DNA of 64,000 nt. Origin: Tricholomella constricta. Its lineage: Eukaryota > Basidiomycota > Agaricomycetes > Agaricales > Lyophyllaceae. Of the stretch, positions 10,901 through 21,472 are shown in pieces; within the stretch, counting starts at the first letter, position 1, and the number at the start of each line of letters is the position of its first letter. A model generated the notes under the pieces. It was not told where the DNA came from. It worked only from the letters and a program-made list of their open reading frames with translations, and did not search any database. Location: assembly GCA_013368375.1 (NCBI GenBank), contig JAACJP010000007.1:62001-126000 (forward strand), read 5' to 3'. The translations under genes were made by a program, and so were the position numbers.

Positions 10901-11979
10901 AGACGCGAGAGGCCTCCCTAGAAGACGACAAAAAGGACGAATCATCCATCAAAATCTACACGGATGGCTCGGGATATAAAGGCCACGCCGGTGCGGCGGC
11001 AATAATGTTCATCAACGAGGGGCCACCGACAAAACTGCAATACTACTTAGGACCGCTGTCGCGCAACACCACATTCGAGGCGGAAGCGGTAGGGGTATCA
11101 CTGGGATTGCAGCTACTAATGGAAGCGACACTCCCCAGAACGACGACTGTTGCCCTAGACAATCAGGGTGTCATACAGTCCACAGCAATCTATCGACAGC
11201 GACAAAGCCATTACCACTTCGACGCTATCCATGAACAGGCCCGACGGATCGCCCGCAAGGAAAGAAACAGGGCGAACTTCGCAATGAAAATCACGTGGAT
11301 CTCAGGTCATTCGGGCGCGAAGGGCAACGAGATGGTGGATGCTGCCGCGAAGGAGGCAGCAGAAGGAATGACTAGCGACCGACAAAGACTACCGAAGTAC
11401 CTCCGGAAGGAACGCCTACCGACCAGTGTCTCGGCCCTCAAACAACAGCACAACTCCGCACTCAAGAATCGCTGGCAAGAAAGGTGGGGGAAGTCCCCCC
11501 GCTTCAGGAAGTACCAGAAATACAAAGACAGCTTCCCGTTCGCCGGCTTCCGACGCGCGACAATGGGCCTCACCAGACGGCAGCACAGTCTGGTCGTTCA
11601 GTTGCGTACTGGCCACGCTCCCCTCAATCAACACCTGCACCGCATGAAAGTCGTCGACGAACCGAAGTGCCCGCACTGCCCGGCAGAGGACGAAACAGTG
11701 CGTCACTACTTATACCAATGCAGACGATACAAAGACGCTAGGACCGATCTCATTACGAGACTTGGGAGGGACGCGCACGTAGCGGCAATCTTATACAGGA
11801 CGAAGAAGGGCATCAAAAACCTATTACAGTTTGTCGCGGACACAGAACGCTTAAAGAAAACTTTCGGTGATGTTACCCCCTCTAATATCGAGGATGACGA
11901 AAATGATGACTACATACAGCAAGGGATAGCCGACGAAATCGACTACGACTGGGAAGGGCTTGGAGACGACGAAGCCTAA
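7927..11979 (+). CDS. LINE ORF2: APE endonuclease, reverse transcriptase, RNase H
   Basis: An uninterrupted frame of 1350 residues. Domains in order: an apurinic-type endonuclease (LQQNLAKSR, ILQEPYID, WAGDFNRHD, ending TDHLPIV; about residues 10-250); RT (YRPIALLN, TTQFGGRPGR, LFLDIEGAFPN, GIGQGDPIS, and catalytic FVDD near residue 708); RNase H (IYTDGSG, FEAEAVG, LDNQGVIQS, SGHSGAKGNE; about 1010-1130); and a C-terminal CCHC finger (CX2CX8HX4C) near 1248. The ATG at 7927 was chosen over an upstream GTG at 7864 because homologous LINE proteins begin just before the endonuclease. It overlaps the ORF1 stop by ATGA. With ORF1 repaired or supplied in trans, this copy looks potentially active. 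Confidence 0.93.
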   Translation: MMEQDPTSRRLRILQQNLAKSRMAQYNLLNSRGLAKDWDIIILQEPYIDATRKTRASRAWRVLYPTSHLTDEDTAIRSVMLVNAELDTNTWEQITLPGNNDITALQMRGTFGRVSLFNIYNDCTHSRNLDALGDFLQANKRCICKRVDDYMIWAGDFNRHDPLWDEARNHHLFTAQAARDAQILIDMLADYDMVMILPRGTPTLQARNTKNWTRPDNVFCSGNLEGHHVRCETIPTLQGPCTDHLPIVTVFDIPLTKKAPEPTRNFKMTDWDDFNAELQSRIDDPAFPEPGPIATNEEFQRQVLMLTEAIQATIVKVVPMTKLSPHTRRWWNRDLETLRLRVNKLNNIAHQHRGIEGHPSGAELDDAKKLYANEIQKAKAEHWKDFLEDAMEKELWIANRYITDPTGDGGKTRIPTLKYKDGDDIIKEAIMNEDKSRIFAQNLFPPPPATSSVPEDYDYPAPLPTSGKITEEQIRRNIAKLRPYKACGTDAIPNVVLKKAYPVIKHHLLHIYRAVFSLETYYPGWREVITVILRKPGKPAYDVAKAYRPIALLNTMAKLLTAIVAEDLTHIMEKNNLLPTTQFGGRPGRMTTDSLHLMTNWIRHEWRQGRVVSALFLDIEGAFPNAVLDRLLHNMRKRRVPHEYVKFTETLLAGRRTKIKFDDYTSSWFDVKNGIGQGDPISMIIYLFYNADLLEIPKGRHQLALGFVDDSAFLVSGAKLEDNNSMLRRMMERPNGAYNWSKDHNSKFETSKFELLHFTQRREPDPNRPNKTRRLSRPPIVLRGTTIKPTNVARFLGVMVDDELRWKEHAKYAIGKGTKYTLMFRRLTRPSTGLKPEFMERLFTTVAVPKFAYAADIWYMPIRRKEGHLRDSGSVGFARQLTKVHRMALIAVTGAMRSAPTDALELHANLPPVDLLLDKICHRSTVRIATLPKAHPLHKRIQNCVRYDVRRHRSPLHNLAKIYHVNPDDMETIDPVRQLPTYQRPFTTDIAETREASLEDDKKDESSIKIYTDGSGYKGHAGAAAIMFINEGPPTKLQYYLGPLSRNTTFEAEAVGVSLGLQLLMEATLPRTTTVALDNQGVIQSTAIYRQRQSHYHFDAIHEQARRIARKERNRANFAMKITWISGHSGAKGNEMVDAAAKEAAEGMTSDRQRLPKYLRKERLPTSVSALKQQHNSALKNRWQERWGKSPRFRKYQKYKDSFPFAGFRRATMGLTRRQHSLVVQLRTGHAPLNQHLHRMKVVDEPKCPHCPAEDETVRHYLYQCRRYKDARTDLITRLGRDAHVAAILYRTKKGIKNLLQFVADTERLKKTFGDVTPSNIEDDENDDYIQQGIADEIDYDWEGLGDDEA

Positions 11980-12432
11980 CACAACCACCACCACCAATCG
12001 CTCGAAATCGGGGAGGCAAAGAAAAGGGCAGGGTAAAAGGGGGGGACGGAGTCCCGGAATGGGGGCCATTTGGCCCGCCAGGGAACTACTTACTTACTTC
12101 TCTCCTGCAGCAGCCGTTTCGACGGTCCGCCTCCTCGTGCAAATCCCCCACGGGGGACGAGCACTTTGTCGAAGACACCCACGGACTCGCGAGCCTCGGC
12201 GGACCGGAAACGGTACACTGCACACGTCAGAGAGAGGTGAATAAAACAGGGACTTCGGACCCTGGGCCGTCGGGGGGCGTCGAGGATGGCCCGTCGACGT
12301 GCGCATTCACAATCTCAGCAGGCGCAGGATATTGGGGGCAGGGGGCAACCAATTATATTTGTACTTAGCATGTAAGGACCAACATAGGCTCACGCCTGGC
12401 GGTCAATAAACAAGGAATCCAAAAAAAAAAAA

Positions 12433-12525
12433 GCAGTGGGATCATGCGATCGAACTGGAGCCAGGCGCATCGCCGTCTGGCACCAAGGTCTATCCACTGT
12501 CGCCGTCATTAGCGAACTGGTGAAC
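12433..12525 (+). pseudogene. Gypsy pol of element B, short middle piece
   Basis: This 93-bp remnant lies between the LINE tail and element C. It begins with the LINE TSD, matches C pol up to 15489, jumps to 15674 (184 bp missing, frameshifting), and ends at TGAAC, the TSD of element C. The lost segment encodes the start of the RT, including the KDGLLRLVQDYRTLN region. Confidence 0.85.
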
Positions 12526-13014
12526 TGTTAGGGGAACGCCCGTTCACGCCCTCCGACGCTCACCGACTGTCCCCCGACACGTGCGATCGCTCCCGACCGA
12601 TCGCGCCCCCGACCCCGACGCTCCGACCCAAGCGTCGGTGTACATACTTATACATCCCTGTCGCTACCTCCCCTTCCAGCGCGCGCCCGATCCCGACGTC
12701 CGACATCCCGACGTCGGTCGCCCGACCTCGTGCCGCACCCTGAGCCACGAGGATCGGACAGCGTCGGGAACGTGTACATACACGCGCCGCTGCCCATCCG
12801 TTATCATTTACGTACCATACACCCCAGAGAGCCGGCCCTCACGTATCTTACTCGTATATAGTCATCCTCCTGACATGGGGGAATCCTTTACTCTATTCTC
12901 ATTGGATTCCCCTCTGCCAGGTAGGTCTACTTACGCTCTCTCTACCGTACATAATATAACATTGAATTCCCCTCTGCCAGCACGACTAAGCTCTGCGCTG
13001 AGGTTGCCCTAACA
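12526..13014 (+). repeat. 5' LTR of element C
   Basis: The LTR runs TGTTAGGGG to CCCTAACA. TATATA is at 12855-12860, and 33 bp downstream TTACTCTATTCT (12888-12899) is the presumed transcript start. It differs from the 3' LTR by five substitutions and one single-base gap, about 98.8% identity. Confidence 0.95.
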
Positions 13015-13016
13015 GC

Positions 13017-13028
13017 AGAATAGAGTAA
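13017..13028 (+). other. Self-priming primer-binding site of element C
   Basis: AGAATAGAGTAA, 2 nt after the LTR, is the exact 12-bp reverse complement of 12888-12899 in the LTR, 33 bp downstream of TATATA. Compared with B, one base pair of the duplex has changed on both sides (A:T to T:A), preserving pairing. Confidence 0.72.
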
Positions 13029-13141
13029 CTCTAGAAACCCGACGAAGCCAACCGATCCGCTTCCGCGCCGAAACACGCGTCTGCTACACGCGACCGTCCA
13101 ACGCGCGCTCGCTCCGATCGCCCGCCCAGTCCCGTTTCGAG

Positions 13142-14350
13142 ATGTCCGAATTTGGTGACATGTCGCAGCGACCGTTCTCTCCCTTCCTCACGACGGAGGA
13201 GCGGTTGGCGAATATGGAAGCCACAATTTCGGCTCTCACTGCCTCCAATACCTCCAACATGGCCTCTATGGACCGCCTCTCCGCTCTTTTCGAAAAATTC
13301 ATGTCGGGGACACCCCCCAATCCCACCCCCGCTGCTCCCGAAGCAGACACGACCCCCCCGCCGCCTGAGACGACCACCCCGCTGCCAGGCTCTCCGCGAT
13401 CGGGATCGCACCACCTCCGACCGTCGCCCCCTCCCATTTACGACGGCGCCCGATCGGGCGGTCACGCGTTCTTGAACGCCTGCAAGCTCTACTTCTCCTT
13501 GTGCGGGGGAAGTTTCGCCGATGACCACGCCCGAATAGTATGGGTGCTGTCGTACATGCAGCACGGGCGAGCCGCCGACTTCGTCAGTCGGGTGTTCCAG
13601 TTCGGAACCGCCAAGGACGTCTTTCCCGCCTGGAAGGACTTCGAAAACACCTTCCACGGCGAGTTCTTCCTCTTCGACGCGATGCCGCGCTCATCCTGGA
13701 GTCGACGGCGTACTTCCAGAACGGTCGATCGATCGACGAGTACATCGACTCGTTCCGATCCCTGTGGGTCAAGGCGGGCTACCCAGATGGGCGTCACCTG
13801 GTCCTCAAATTCCGTCGGGGAATGGACCCGAAGCTCTCGAGGCGACTCGGAAGCATCACCACGGGTCGCCCGCACGACGAGAAGATTGAGGAGTGGCTGA
13901 GGATCGCTCGTTCTCAAGATTTCATCATGAGGTCGGAGGACGACTTCCACCGTCGGATGGTCCCGACAAAGGCGCCCGACAGCCGCCCGCCCACCACCGC
14001 AGCTGCACAATGGGCGTTCGCTACTGCCCCCGCTCCCGCTCCCGCTCCCGGTTTTCCCCGCCCCCCGCGCTCCTGCCGCACCAGCCCCCAGGCCGATCCC
14101 CCAGGGAATCCCAATGGACGTAGATCGGATGCGCAATCGAGTCGCGCCTGCCGATGACCACTGTTTTCGGTGCAAGAAAAAGGGTCACTACTCTCGTGAC
14201 TGCCCTTTGCGCTGGGACGTGCGCCACATGCTCGATGATGAGCTGGAGGCGCTTATCATGGAACGTCTAGCTCGCAAGGACGCAGTCCCCGCCGACCCGA
14301 CTCCATCGTCGGCCGACGCGACCGCCTCCGACGCCGAGGAGGGTTTTTAA
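13142..14350 (+). pseudogene. Gag of element C, two frameshifts
   Basis: The frame starts at ATG 13142 (MSEFGDMSQRPF). It encodes the N-terminal helix and linker and the capsid up to GEFFLFD. A deletion of about 7 bp near 13680-13690 relative to B shifts the frame; the capsid resumes in the second frame (ALILESTAYFQNG onward). A further small indel in the C-rich linker near 14060-14100 moves the reading to a third frame that carries the zinc knuckle (CFRCKKKGHYSRDC) and the acidic tail. The end, GGT TTT TAA, repeats the slippery T-run seen in B. Confidence 0.88.
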
Positions 14351-14361
14351 TTACACAACGG

Positions 14362-17300
14362 GTGGAACGTACGCCCCCGTTGTCTAGTCGTAATCGGTTC
14401 GCTCCTTTATCCGTAGAATACGCCAATACACCTAATATTGCTGCTATTCCGACGAGTGAACCGACCGACAAAGACGTACAAAACCCGTCCGACCCGACGA
14501 CACCGATCGCAGTCGCAAAGCCGATCGCCCCGTCGCGTCGTGGCCTACCCCGCTGGGAAAAGCGACTCCCTAGTCGCTTCATCGCCGCTGCCTCCCCCTG
14601 CCCCAGATCCCTGTGGCTCAACGTCGAACTGGAGACCACCGACACCCAGGAGTCGCATGCCGTCACTGCCCTAGTGGACAGCGGAGCGACCGGCAGTTTT
14701 CTCAATGTCGCTTTCGTCGAGAAACACAAGCTCACGACCAAGGTGCTTAGTCGGCCATCCCCGGTTTACAATGTGGACGGCACTCTCAACGAAGGCGGTT
14801 CGGTCTCTTGCATCGTAGAGGCTGTCTTGCGATACAACGGTCATACCGAACGAGCCGTCTTCGGGGTCACCCAGTTAGGCAAGCAAGACATGATCCTCGG
14901 GTTCAACTGGCTTAAAAACCATAACCCCGAGATCGACTGGGAGACCAAGGAGGTGAAGATGAGTCGCTGTCCGACGCAGTGCGGCACCTGCAAGGACGAG
15001 GTCAAAGCCGATCGGCGCGCACGCACCAAAGTGCGCGCAGCGATCTGCGCCTGTCGAGCCGACGGTATACCGATGACTGAGCCCGATCTGCGAGCCCCGA
15101 CCAACCCGTATGTTGAGGACGACTCTGATGAGGAGGAGTTCCTCCCCTACACCCCGATCCTGGAGGAACCTGACCCAGAGTCTGACGACTTCCTGGTGGA
15201 AACCTTCCTGAGTGGCGATCGCATCTTCGCGACCGCAATCCATCCAACTCCGACCGCCGAACATATTCGGGCCAGCCAAATGACATCGCAGCGACTTGCG
15301 GAAGCGCACGCTGCTAACTCCGTGCCCAGAACTTTCCGCGACGCAGTACCGACCCACCTCCACGACTTTGAAGATGTCTTCTCCAAAGTCGCATTCGATG
15401 AGCTTCCAGAGCGCAAGCAATGGGACCATGCCATCGAACTGGAGCCGGGCGCGTCGCCAACGGGCACGAAGGTCTACCCGCTCTCACCGGCAGAACAGGT
15501 CGAACTCGACGCGTTCCTCAAGGAGAACCTCGAGACAGGTCGCATCCGACCGTCCAAGTCGCCCATGGCGTCGCCGGTCTTCTTCATCAAGAAGAAGGAC
15601 GGGTTGCTCCGACTGGTTCAGGACTATCGGACGCTCAATGCGCTCACGGTGAAGAACCGATACCCGCTGCCCCTCATTAGCGAACTGGTGAATAACCTTC
15701 GCGGCGCGCGGTACTTCACCAAGTTGAACGTCCGATGGGGGTACAACAACGTACGGATCAAGGAAGGCGACGAGTGGAAGGCAGCGTTTCGGACGAATCG
15801 CGGCCTCTTCGAGCCGCTCGTCATGTTCTTCGGCCTCACGAACAGCCCCGCCACATTTCAGACCATGATGAATGATATCTTCCGCGATCTGATCGCTGAA
15901 GGTGTTCTTTGCGTGTACCTCGATGACATCTTGATTTATACAAAGACGTTAGAGGAACACCGTCGGGTCACGCGACTGGTACTGGACCGACTCCGCGAAC
16001 ATCAGCTGTTCTTAAAGCCCGAGAAATGCGAATTTGAGCAGACTAAGATCGAGTATCTTGGGCTGATCATTTCGCAAGGGCAAGCGGAAATGGATCCGGT
16101 TAAAGTCGCTGGAGTGTTGGAATGGCCGGCGCCGAAGAACAAGAAGGAGGTGCAAGCGTTCCTAGGCTTCACCAATTTCTACCGACGGTTCATCCAGGAC
16201 TTCTCGCACCACGCCCGACCCCTGTTCGATCTGACAGGCAAAGACGTCGCCTGGCGATGGGGAGAGTCGGAGCAGTCGGCCTTTGCCCTTCTGAAGTCTG
16301 CGATCACATCGGGGCCAGTCCTCATGTTCCCCGACGACGATTGACCGTACCGCATCGAAGCCGACTCGTCCGACTTCGCAACGGGCGCAGTCCTGTCGCA
16401 AGAGTCGCCGTCCGATGGCAAGTGGCACCCGGTCGCATTCTACTCGAAGAGCTTGAACGCCGTCGAGCGGAACTACGAGATCCATGACAAAGAGATGCTG
16501 GCGATCATCCGGTCTCTGGACGAATGGCGACACTTCGTAGAAGGCGCAAAGCACAAGGTGGAGATCTGGAATGACCACAAGAACCTTGAGTACTTCCTCA
16601 CCGCGAAGAAACTCAATCGGCGTCAAGCCCGATGGTCGCTTTACCTCGCTAACTTCGACTTCGCCCTCCACCACCGTCCTGGCCGTAGCATGGGCAAACC
16701 CGACGCGTTATCGCGTCGCCCCGACCATGGCGACGGAAGCGCCGACAACGCCAACATCGTGCTGCTCAAACCAGAATTCTTCGCCGTTCGTGCAACTGAA
16801 GGCCTTGCACTGGTCGGAGAGGAGGATGATGTGCTGAAAGCGATCCGCAAGGGCAATCGCGATGGGGCTCAGGAGGATGCGGTCGCGAAAGCGGCGCAAC
16901 TGGTCAAAGCATCCAAGATCGCCGGCCGCTCCCTTCGCTTTGGGGAGTGGGGAGAGGAAGGCGGTCTGCTCACGTTCCGTGGACGGATCTATGTCCCGAA
17001 CGTCCCAGACCTTCACCGACACATTGTGGAGCAGCACCACGACTCCAAGGTCGCCGGTCACCCCGGTCGCTGGAAGACGCTCGAACTGGTGTCGCGCAAC
17101 TACTGGTGGCCCCAGATGTCGCGCTTCATCGGTTCGTACACCAGCACCTGTGACATGTGTCTGCGCACGAAACCTCGCCGCCAACTCCCCGTCGGACAGC
17201 TGCAGCCGCTTCCCATCCCCAAAGGCCGATGGGATGTCGTATCGGTCGACTTCATCACCGAACTTCCAGAGTCCAACGGCCACGACGCGATCATGAATGT

Positions 17301-18381
17301 CGTGGATTCGGTCGGAAAGCGCGCGCACTTCATCGCGTCGCACACGACTTGTTCGGCCCTGGGAGCTGCGAACCTCTACCGTCGCCATGTCTGGAAGCTG
17401 CACGGTCTCCCCGACGCATTCGTCTCCGATCGAGGTCCACAGTTCGTCGCCGAGTTCACGCGCGAACTGTACAGACTCCTGGGTATCAAGCTGTCGGCCT
17501 CGACGGCGTACCACCCACAGACCGACGGACAGACAGAGCGTGTCAACCAGGAACTGGAACAGTTCTTGCGAGTCTTCTGCAATGAGCGCCAGAACGATTG
17601 GGAGGACCTCCTGCCCGACGCCGAATTCAGTTACAACAACCATGTACATTCAGCGACGCAGCAGACCCCCTTCCTGCTTGACACTGGTCGGCATCCGCGC
17701 ATGGGCTTTGAGCCGCGTCGGGGCGCTTCCAAGAACGAGTCAGCAGACGAATTCGTGGAGCGCATGAAGGAAGCACAGGAGGAAGCCAAGGCAGCGCTTT
17801 CAAAGGCCAAAGACGACATGGAGCGGTATTACAACCAGCGGCACGCCCCAACGCCCGACTACCAGCCTGGCGACAAGGTATACTTGGACGCGACCGACAT
17901 TTCTATGACCCGACCGTCTAAGAAGTTGTCGCATCGCTACCTTGGCCCTTTCGTCATGCAAAGGCGAGTCGGCCCGCTTGCATACCGCCTCCTGCTGCCT
18001 CAGTCCATGAAGCGCATCCACCCAGTCTTCCACGTCGTGAAGCTCATCCCCGCCGTTGCTGATCCGATCGAAGGTCGTCGATCCGATCCCCCTCCACCCC
18101 CCGACATAATTGACGACGAACCCCATTACAAAGTTGAAAAGATCCTCGATAGCCGAACCTTCCGCAAAAAACTACAGTACAAGGTCCTGTGGAAGGGCTA
18201 TGGTTACGAAGAAGCTTCTTGGGAACCTCGCGAAAATGTTGCCGCCCCCGATCTGGTACGAAAGTTCCACCGTGACAACCCTGACGCTGCCCGCCACATT
18301 CGTGGCATATTCACGTTATCCCCGGCCGTCTTCGCCACCGCGGCCCCGCACCGAGTCGTTGCGATTCAAAAGGGGGGGTGA
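14362..18381 (+). pseudogene. Pol of element C: protease, RT, RNase H, integrase, chromodomain
   Basis: One long frame of 1340 codons with a single TGA at 16342-16344, where B reads CGA. Protease: LVDSGATGSFLN near residue 105. RT: about residues 395-560, catalytic YLDD near 520; the motif A aspartate is changed (KLNVRWGYNN, codon AAC at 15727-15729; A and B have GAC). RNase H begins at IEADSSDFATGA, after the stop. Integrase has an HHCC zinc finger near 17020-17160 and the D, D, E residues in VDFITELP, VSDRGPQF and QTERVNQELE. The C-terminal chromodomain (about 18120-18260: HYKVEKILDSR, LWKGYGYEEASWEP) in chromoviruses directs integration by binding histone marks. The frame ends in TGA immediately before the 3' LTR, and the polypurine tract AAAAGGGGGGGTGA is coding. 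Confidence 0.92.
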
Positions 18382-18871
18382 TGTTAGGGGAACGCCCGTT
18401 CATGCCCTCCGACGCTCACCGACTGTCCCCTGACACGTGCGATCGCTCCCGACCGATCGCGCCCCCGACCCCGACGCTCCGACCCAAGCGTCGGTGTACA
18501 TACTTATACATCCCTGTCGCTACCTCCCCTTCCAGCGCGCGCCCGATCCCGACGTCCGACATCCCGACGTCGGTCGCCCGACCTCGTGCCCGCACCCTGA
18601 GCCACGAGGATTGGACAGCGTCGGGAACGTGTACATACACGCGCCGCTGCCCATCCGTTATCATTTACGTACCATACACCCCAGAGAGCCGGCCCTCACG
18701 TATCTTACTCGTATATAGTCATCCTCCTGACATGGGGGAATCCTTTACTCTATTCTCATTGGATTCCCCTCTGCCAGGTAGGTCTACTTACGCTCTCTCT
18801 ACCGTACATAATATAACATTGGATTCCCCTCTGCCAGCACGACTAAGCTCTGCGCTGAGGTCGCCCTAACA
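18382..18871 (+). repeat. 3' LTR of element C
   Basis: 490 bp from TGTTAGGGG to CCCTAACA, directly after the polypurine tract and the pol stop codon. It is followed by the TSD TGAAC (18872-18876), shared with the 5' side. Confidence 0.95.
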
Positions 18872-21472
18872 TGAACAACCTTCGTGGCGCACGGTACTTC
18901 ACCAAGCTGGACGTCCGATGGGGGTACAACAACGTTCGGATCAAGGAAGGTGATGAATGGAAGGCAGCGTTTCGAACGATCTGATCGCGGAGGGTGTTGT
19001 TTGCGTGTACCTCGACGACATCTTAATTTACACCAAGACGTTAGAGGAACACCGTCGGGTCGCGCGACCGGTATTGGACCGAATCCGCGAACATAAGCTG
19101 TTCTTAAAGCCCGAGAAGTGCGAGTTTGAGCGGACCAAGATTGAGTATCTTGGGTTGATCATCTCGCATGGGCAAGCGGAAATGGATCCGGTCAAGGTCG
19201 CGGAGTATCAGAATGGCCGGCGCCGAAGAACAAGAAAGAGGTGCAAGCGTTCCTAGGCTTCACCAATTTCTACCGACGGTTCATTCAGGACTTCTCGCAC
19301 CACGCCAGACCCCTGTTCGACTTGACTGGCAAGGACGTCGCCTGGCGATGGGGAGAGTCGGAGCAGTCGGCCTTTGCCCTTCTGAAGTCTGCGATCACGT
19401 TGGGGCCAGTCCTCATGTTCCCCGATGATGACCGACCGTACCGCATCGAAGCCGACTCGTCCGACTTCGCAGCGGGCGCGGTCCTGTCGCAAGAGTCACC
19501 GTCCGATGGCAAGTGGCACCCGGTTGCGTTCTACTCGAAGAGCTTGAACACAGTCGAGCGGAACTACGAGATCCATGACAAGGAGATGCTGGCGATCATT
19601 CGGTCTCTGGAGGAGTGGCGGCACTTCGTTGAGGGCGCAAAGCACAAGGTGGAGATCTGGACGGACCACAAGAACCTTGAGTACTTCCTCACCGCGAAGA
19701 AACTCAATCGGCGGCAAGCCCGATGGTCGCTCTACCTCGCCAACTTCGACTTTGCCCTCCACCACCGTCCTGGACGCAGCATGGGCAAACCCGACGCGCT
19801 ATCACGACGCGCTGATCATGGCGACGGAAGCGGCAACAATGCCGACATTGTGCTCCTCAAGCCCGAGTTCTTCGCGATTCGCGCAACCGAGGGACTTGTA
19901 CTGGTCGGAGAGGAGGATGATGTGGTAAAAGCGATTCGCAAGGGCAATCGTGATGGTGCACAAGAAGATGCAGTCGCTAAGGCGGCTCAACTGGTCAAGG
20001 CTTCCAAGGTCGCCGGCCGCTCCCTACGCTTCGGCGAGTGGGGGGAGGAAGGCGGTCTGCTCACGTTCCGGGGACGGATCTATGTCCCGAACGTTCCTGA
20101 CCTTCGCCGACGCATTGTGGAGCAGCATCACGACTCCAAGGTCGCCGGCCACCCAGGTCGCTGGAAAACGTTAGAGCTGGTGTCGCGCAACTATTGGTGG
20201 CCCCAGATGTCGCGCTTCATTGGTTCCTACACCAGCACCTGCGAGATGTGCTTGCGCACAAAACCCTGCCGCCAACTCCCCGTCGGACAGCTGCAGCCGC
20301 TCCCAATTCCCCAAGGCCGATGGAATGTCGTATCGGTGGACTTCATCACCGAACTCCCCGAGTCCAACAGCCACGACGCGATCATGAACGTCGTGGATTC
20401 AGTCGGGAACCGCGCGCACTTCATCGCATCACATACGACCTGTTCGGCTTTGGGAGCTGCCAACCTCTACCGTCGCCACGTCTGGAAGCTGCATGGTCTC
20501 CCTGACGCATTCGTCTCCGATCGAGGTCCACAGTTTGTCGCTGAGTTCACGCGCGAACTGTACAGACTCCTGGGTATCAAACTGTCGGCTTCGACGGCAT
20601 ACCACCCGCAGACCGACGGACAGACTGAGCGTGTCAACCAGGAGCTGGAACAGTTCTTGCGGGTCTTCTGCAACGAGCACCAGAACGACTGGGAGGACCT
20701 CTTGCCCGACGCCGAATTCAGTTACAACAACCATGTACATTCGGCGACGCAGCAGACCCCCTTCCTGCTCAACACTGGTCAACATCCGCACATGGGCTTT
20801 GAGCCGCGTCGGGGCACCTCCAAGAACGAGTCGGCCGACGAGTTCGTGGAGCGCATGAAGGAAGCACAGGAGGAAGCCAAGGCGGCACTTTCAAAGGCCA
20901 AAGACGACATGGAGCGGTATTACAACCAGCGACACGCCCCAACGCCCGGCTACCAGCCTGGCGACAAGGTGTACTTGGACGCGACCGACATTTCTATGAC
21001 CCGACCGTCGAAGAAGTTGTCGCATCGCTACCTTGGCCCTTTTGTCGTGCAAAGGCGAGTCGGCCCGCTCGCATACCGCCTCCTGCTGCCTCAGTCCATG
21101 AAGCGCATCCATCCAGTCTTCCACGTCGTGAAGCTCGTCCCCGCTGTTGCTGACCCAATTGAAGGTCGGCAGTCCGATCCACCGCCGCCGCCAGACATCA
21201 TCGATGACGAGCCCCACTACGAAGTCCACAAAATTCTCGACAGTCGCATCTTCCGCAAGAAACTTCAGTACAAAATCTTGTGGAAAGGCTACGGCTATGA
21301 AGAAGCTTCGTGGGAGCCCCGGGAGAACGTCGCCGCACCCGACCTGGTTCGCAAGTTCCACCGCGACAATCCTGACGCCGCGCGCCACATCCGTGGCATC
21401 TTCACTCTATCCCCCGCCGTCTTCGCCACTGTCACCCCGCACCGAGCCGTTGCGATTCAAAGGGGAAGGTGA
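18872..21472 (+). pseudogene. Pol of element B, C-terminal piece (RT end, RNase H, integrase, chromodomain)
   Basis: B's pol resumes after C. At about 18975 a deletion of about 91 bp relative to C removes the FFGLTNSPATFQ block, then the YLDD box follows. A 1-bp deletion near 19205 shifts the frame again. From 19241 to the TGA at 21470-21472 the frame is open for 743 codons: RNase H (IEADSSDFAAGA), integrase with HHCC finger and D, D, E catalytic residues, and a chromodomain (HYEVHKILDSR, LWKGYGYEEASWEP). Integrase and chromodomain therefore look intact although the RT is lost. The purine-rich AAAGGGGAAGGTGA is the polypurine tract. Confidence 0.9.

Larger units (their letters stand above)
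5964..12432 (+). mobile_element. Full-length Tad/I-like LINE (non-LTR retrotransposon)
   Basis: This is a 6.47-kb element with a 5' UTR (5964-6139, including a C9 run), ORF1, ORF2, a 3' UTR (11980-12420) ending in a 12-A tail (12421-12432), and flanking direct repeats GCAGTGGGAT at 5954-5963 and 12433-12442 (12 bp if the preceding AA is counted). It sits in B's pol in the sense direction. Combining an ORF1 with three zinc knuckles with an ORF2 carrying APE endonuclease, RT and RNase H fits the fungal Tad clade. The 3' UTR has no recognisable gene; AATAAA lies at about 12405. Confidence 0.95.
12526..18871 (+). mobile_element. Complete Ty3/Gypsy chromovirus C
   Basis: A 6346-bp element with two LTRs (489 and 490 bp, about six differences), self-priming site, gag, pol with chromodomain, and a polypurine tract directly before the 3' LTR. 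It is flanked by TGAAC at 12521-12525 and 18872-18876, so it inserted cleanly into the pol of B. Its LTRs form a subfamily distinct from those of B (TGTTAGGGGAACGCC versus TGTCAGGGGAACTC). Its gag is frameshifted, its pol has a nonsense codon and its RT has a substituted catalytic aspartate, so it is not autonomous despite being structurally complete. Confidence 0.96.

Noticed and set aside
15490..15673. The 184-bp segment present in C but missing in B as an intron
   Set aside because: It encodes conserved RT residues, and the joined sequence in B is out of frame, so B has a deletion.
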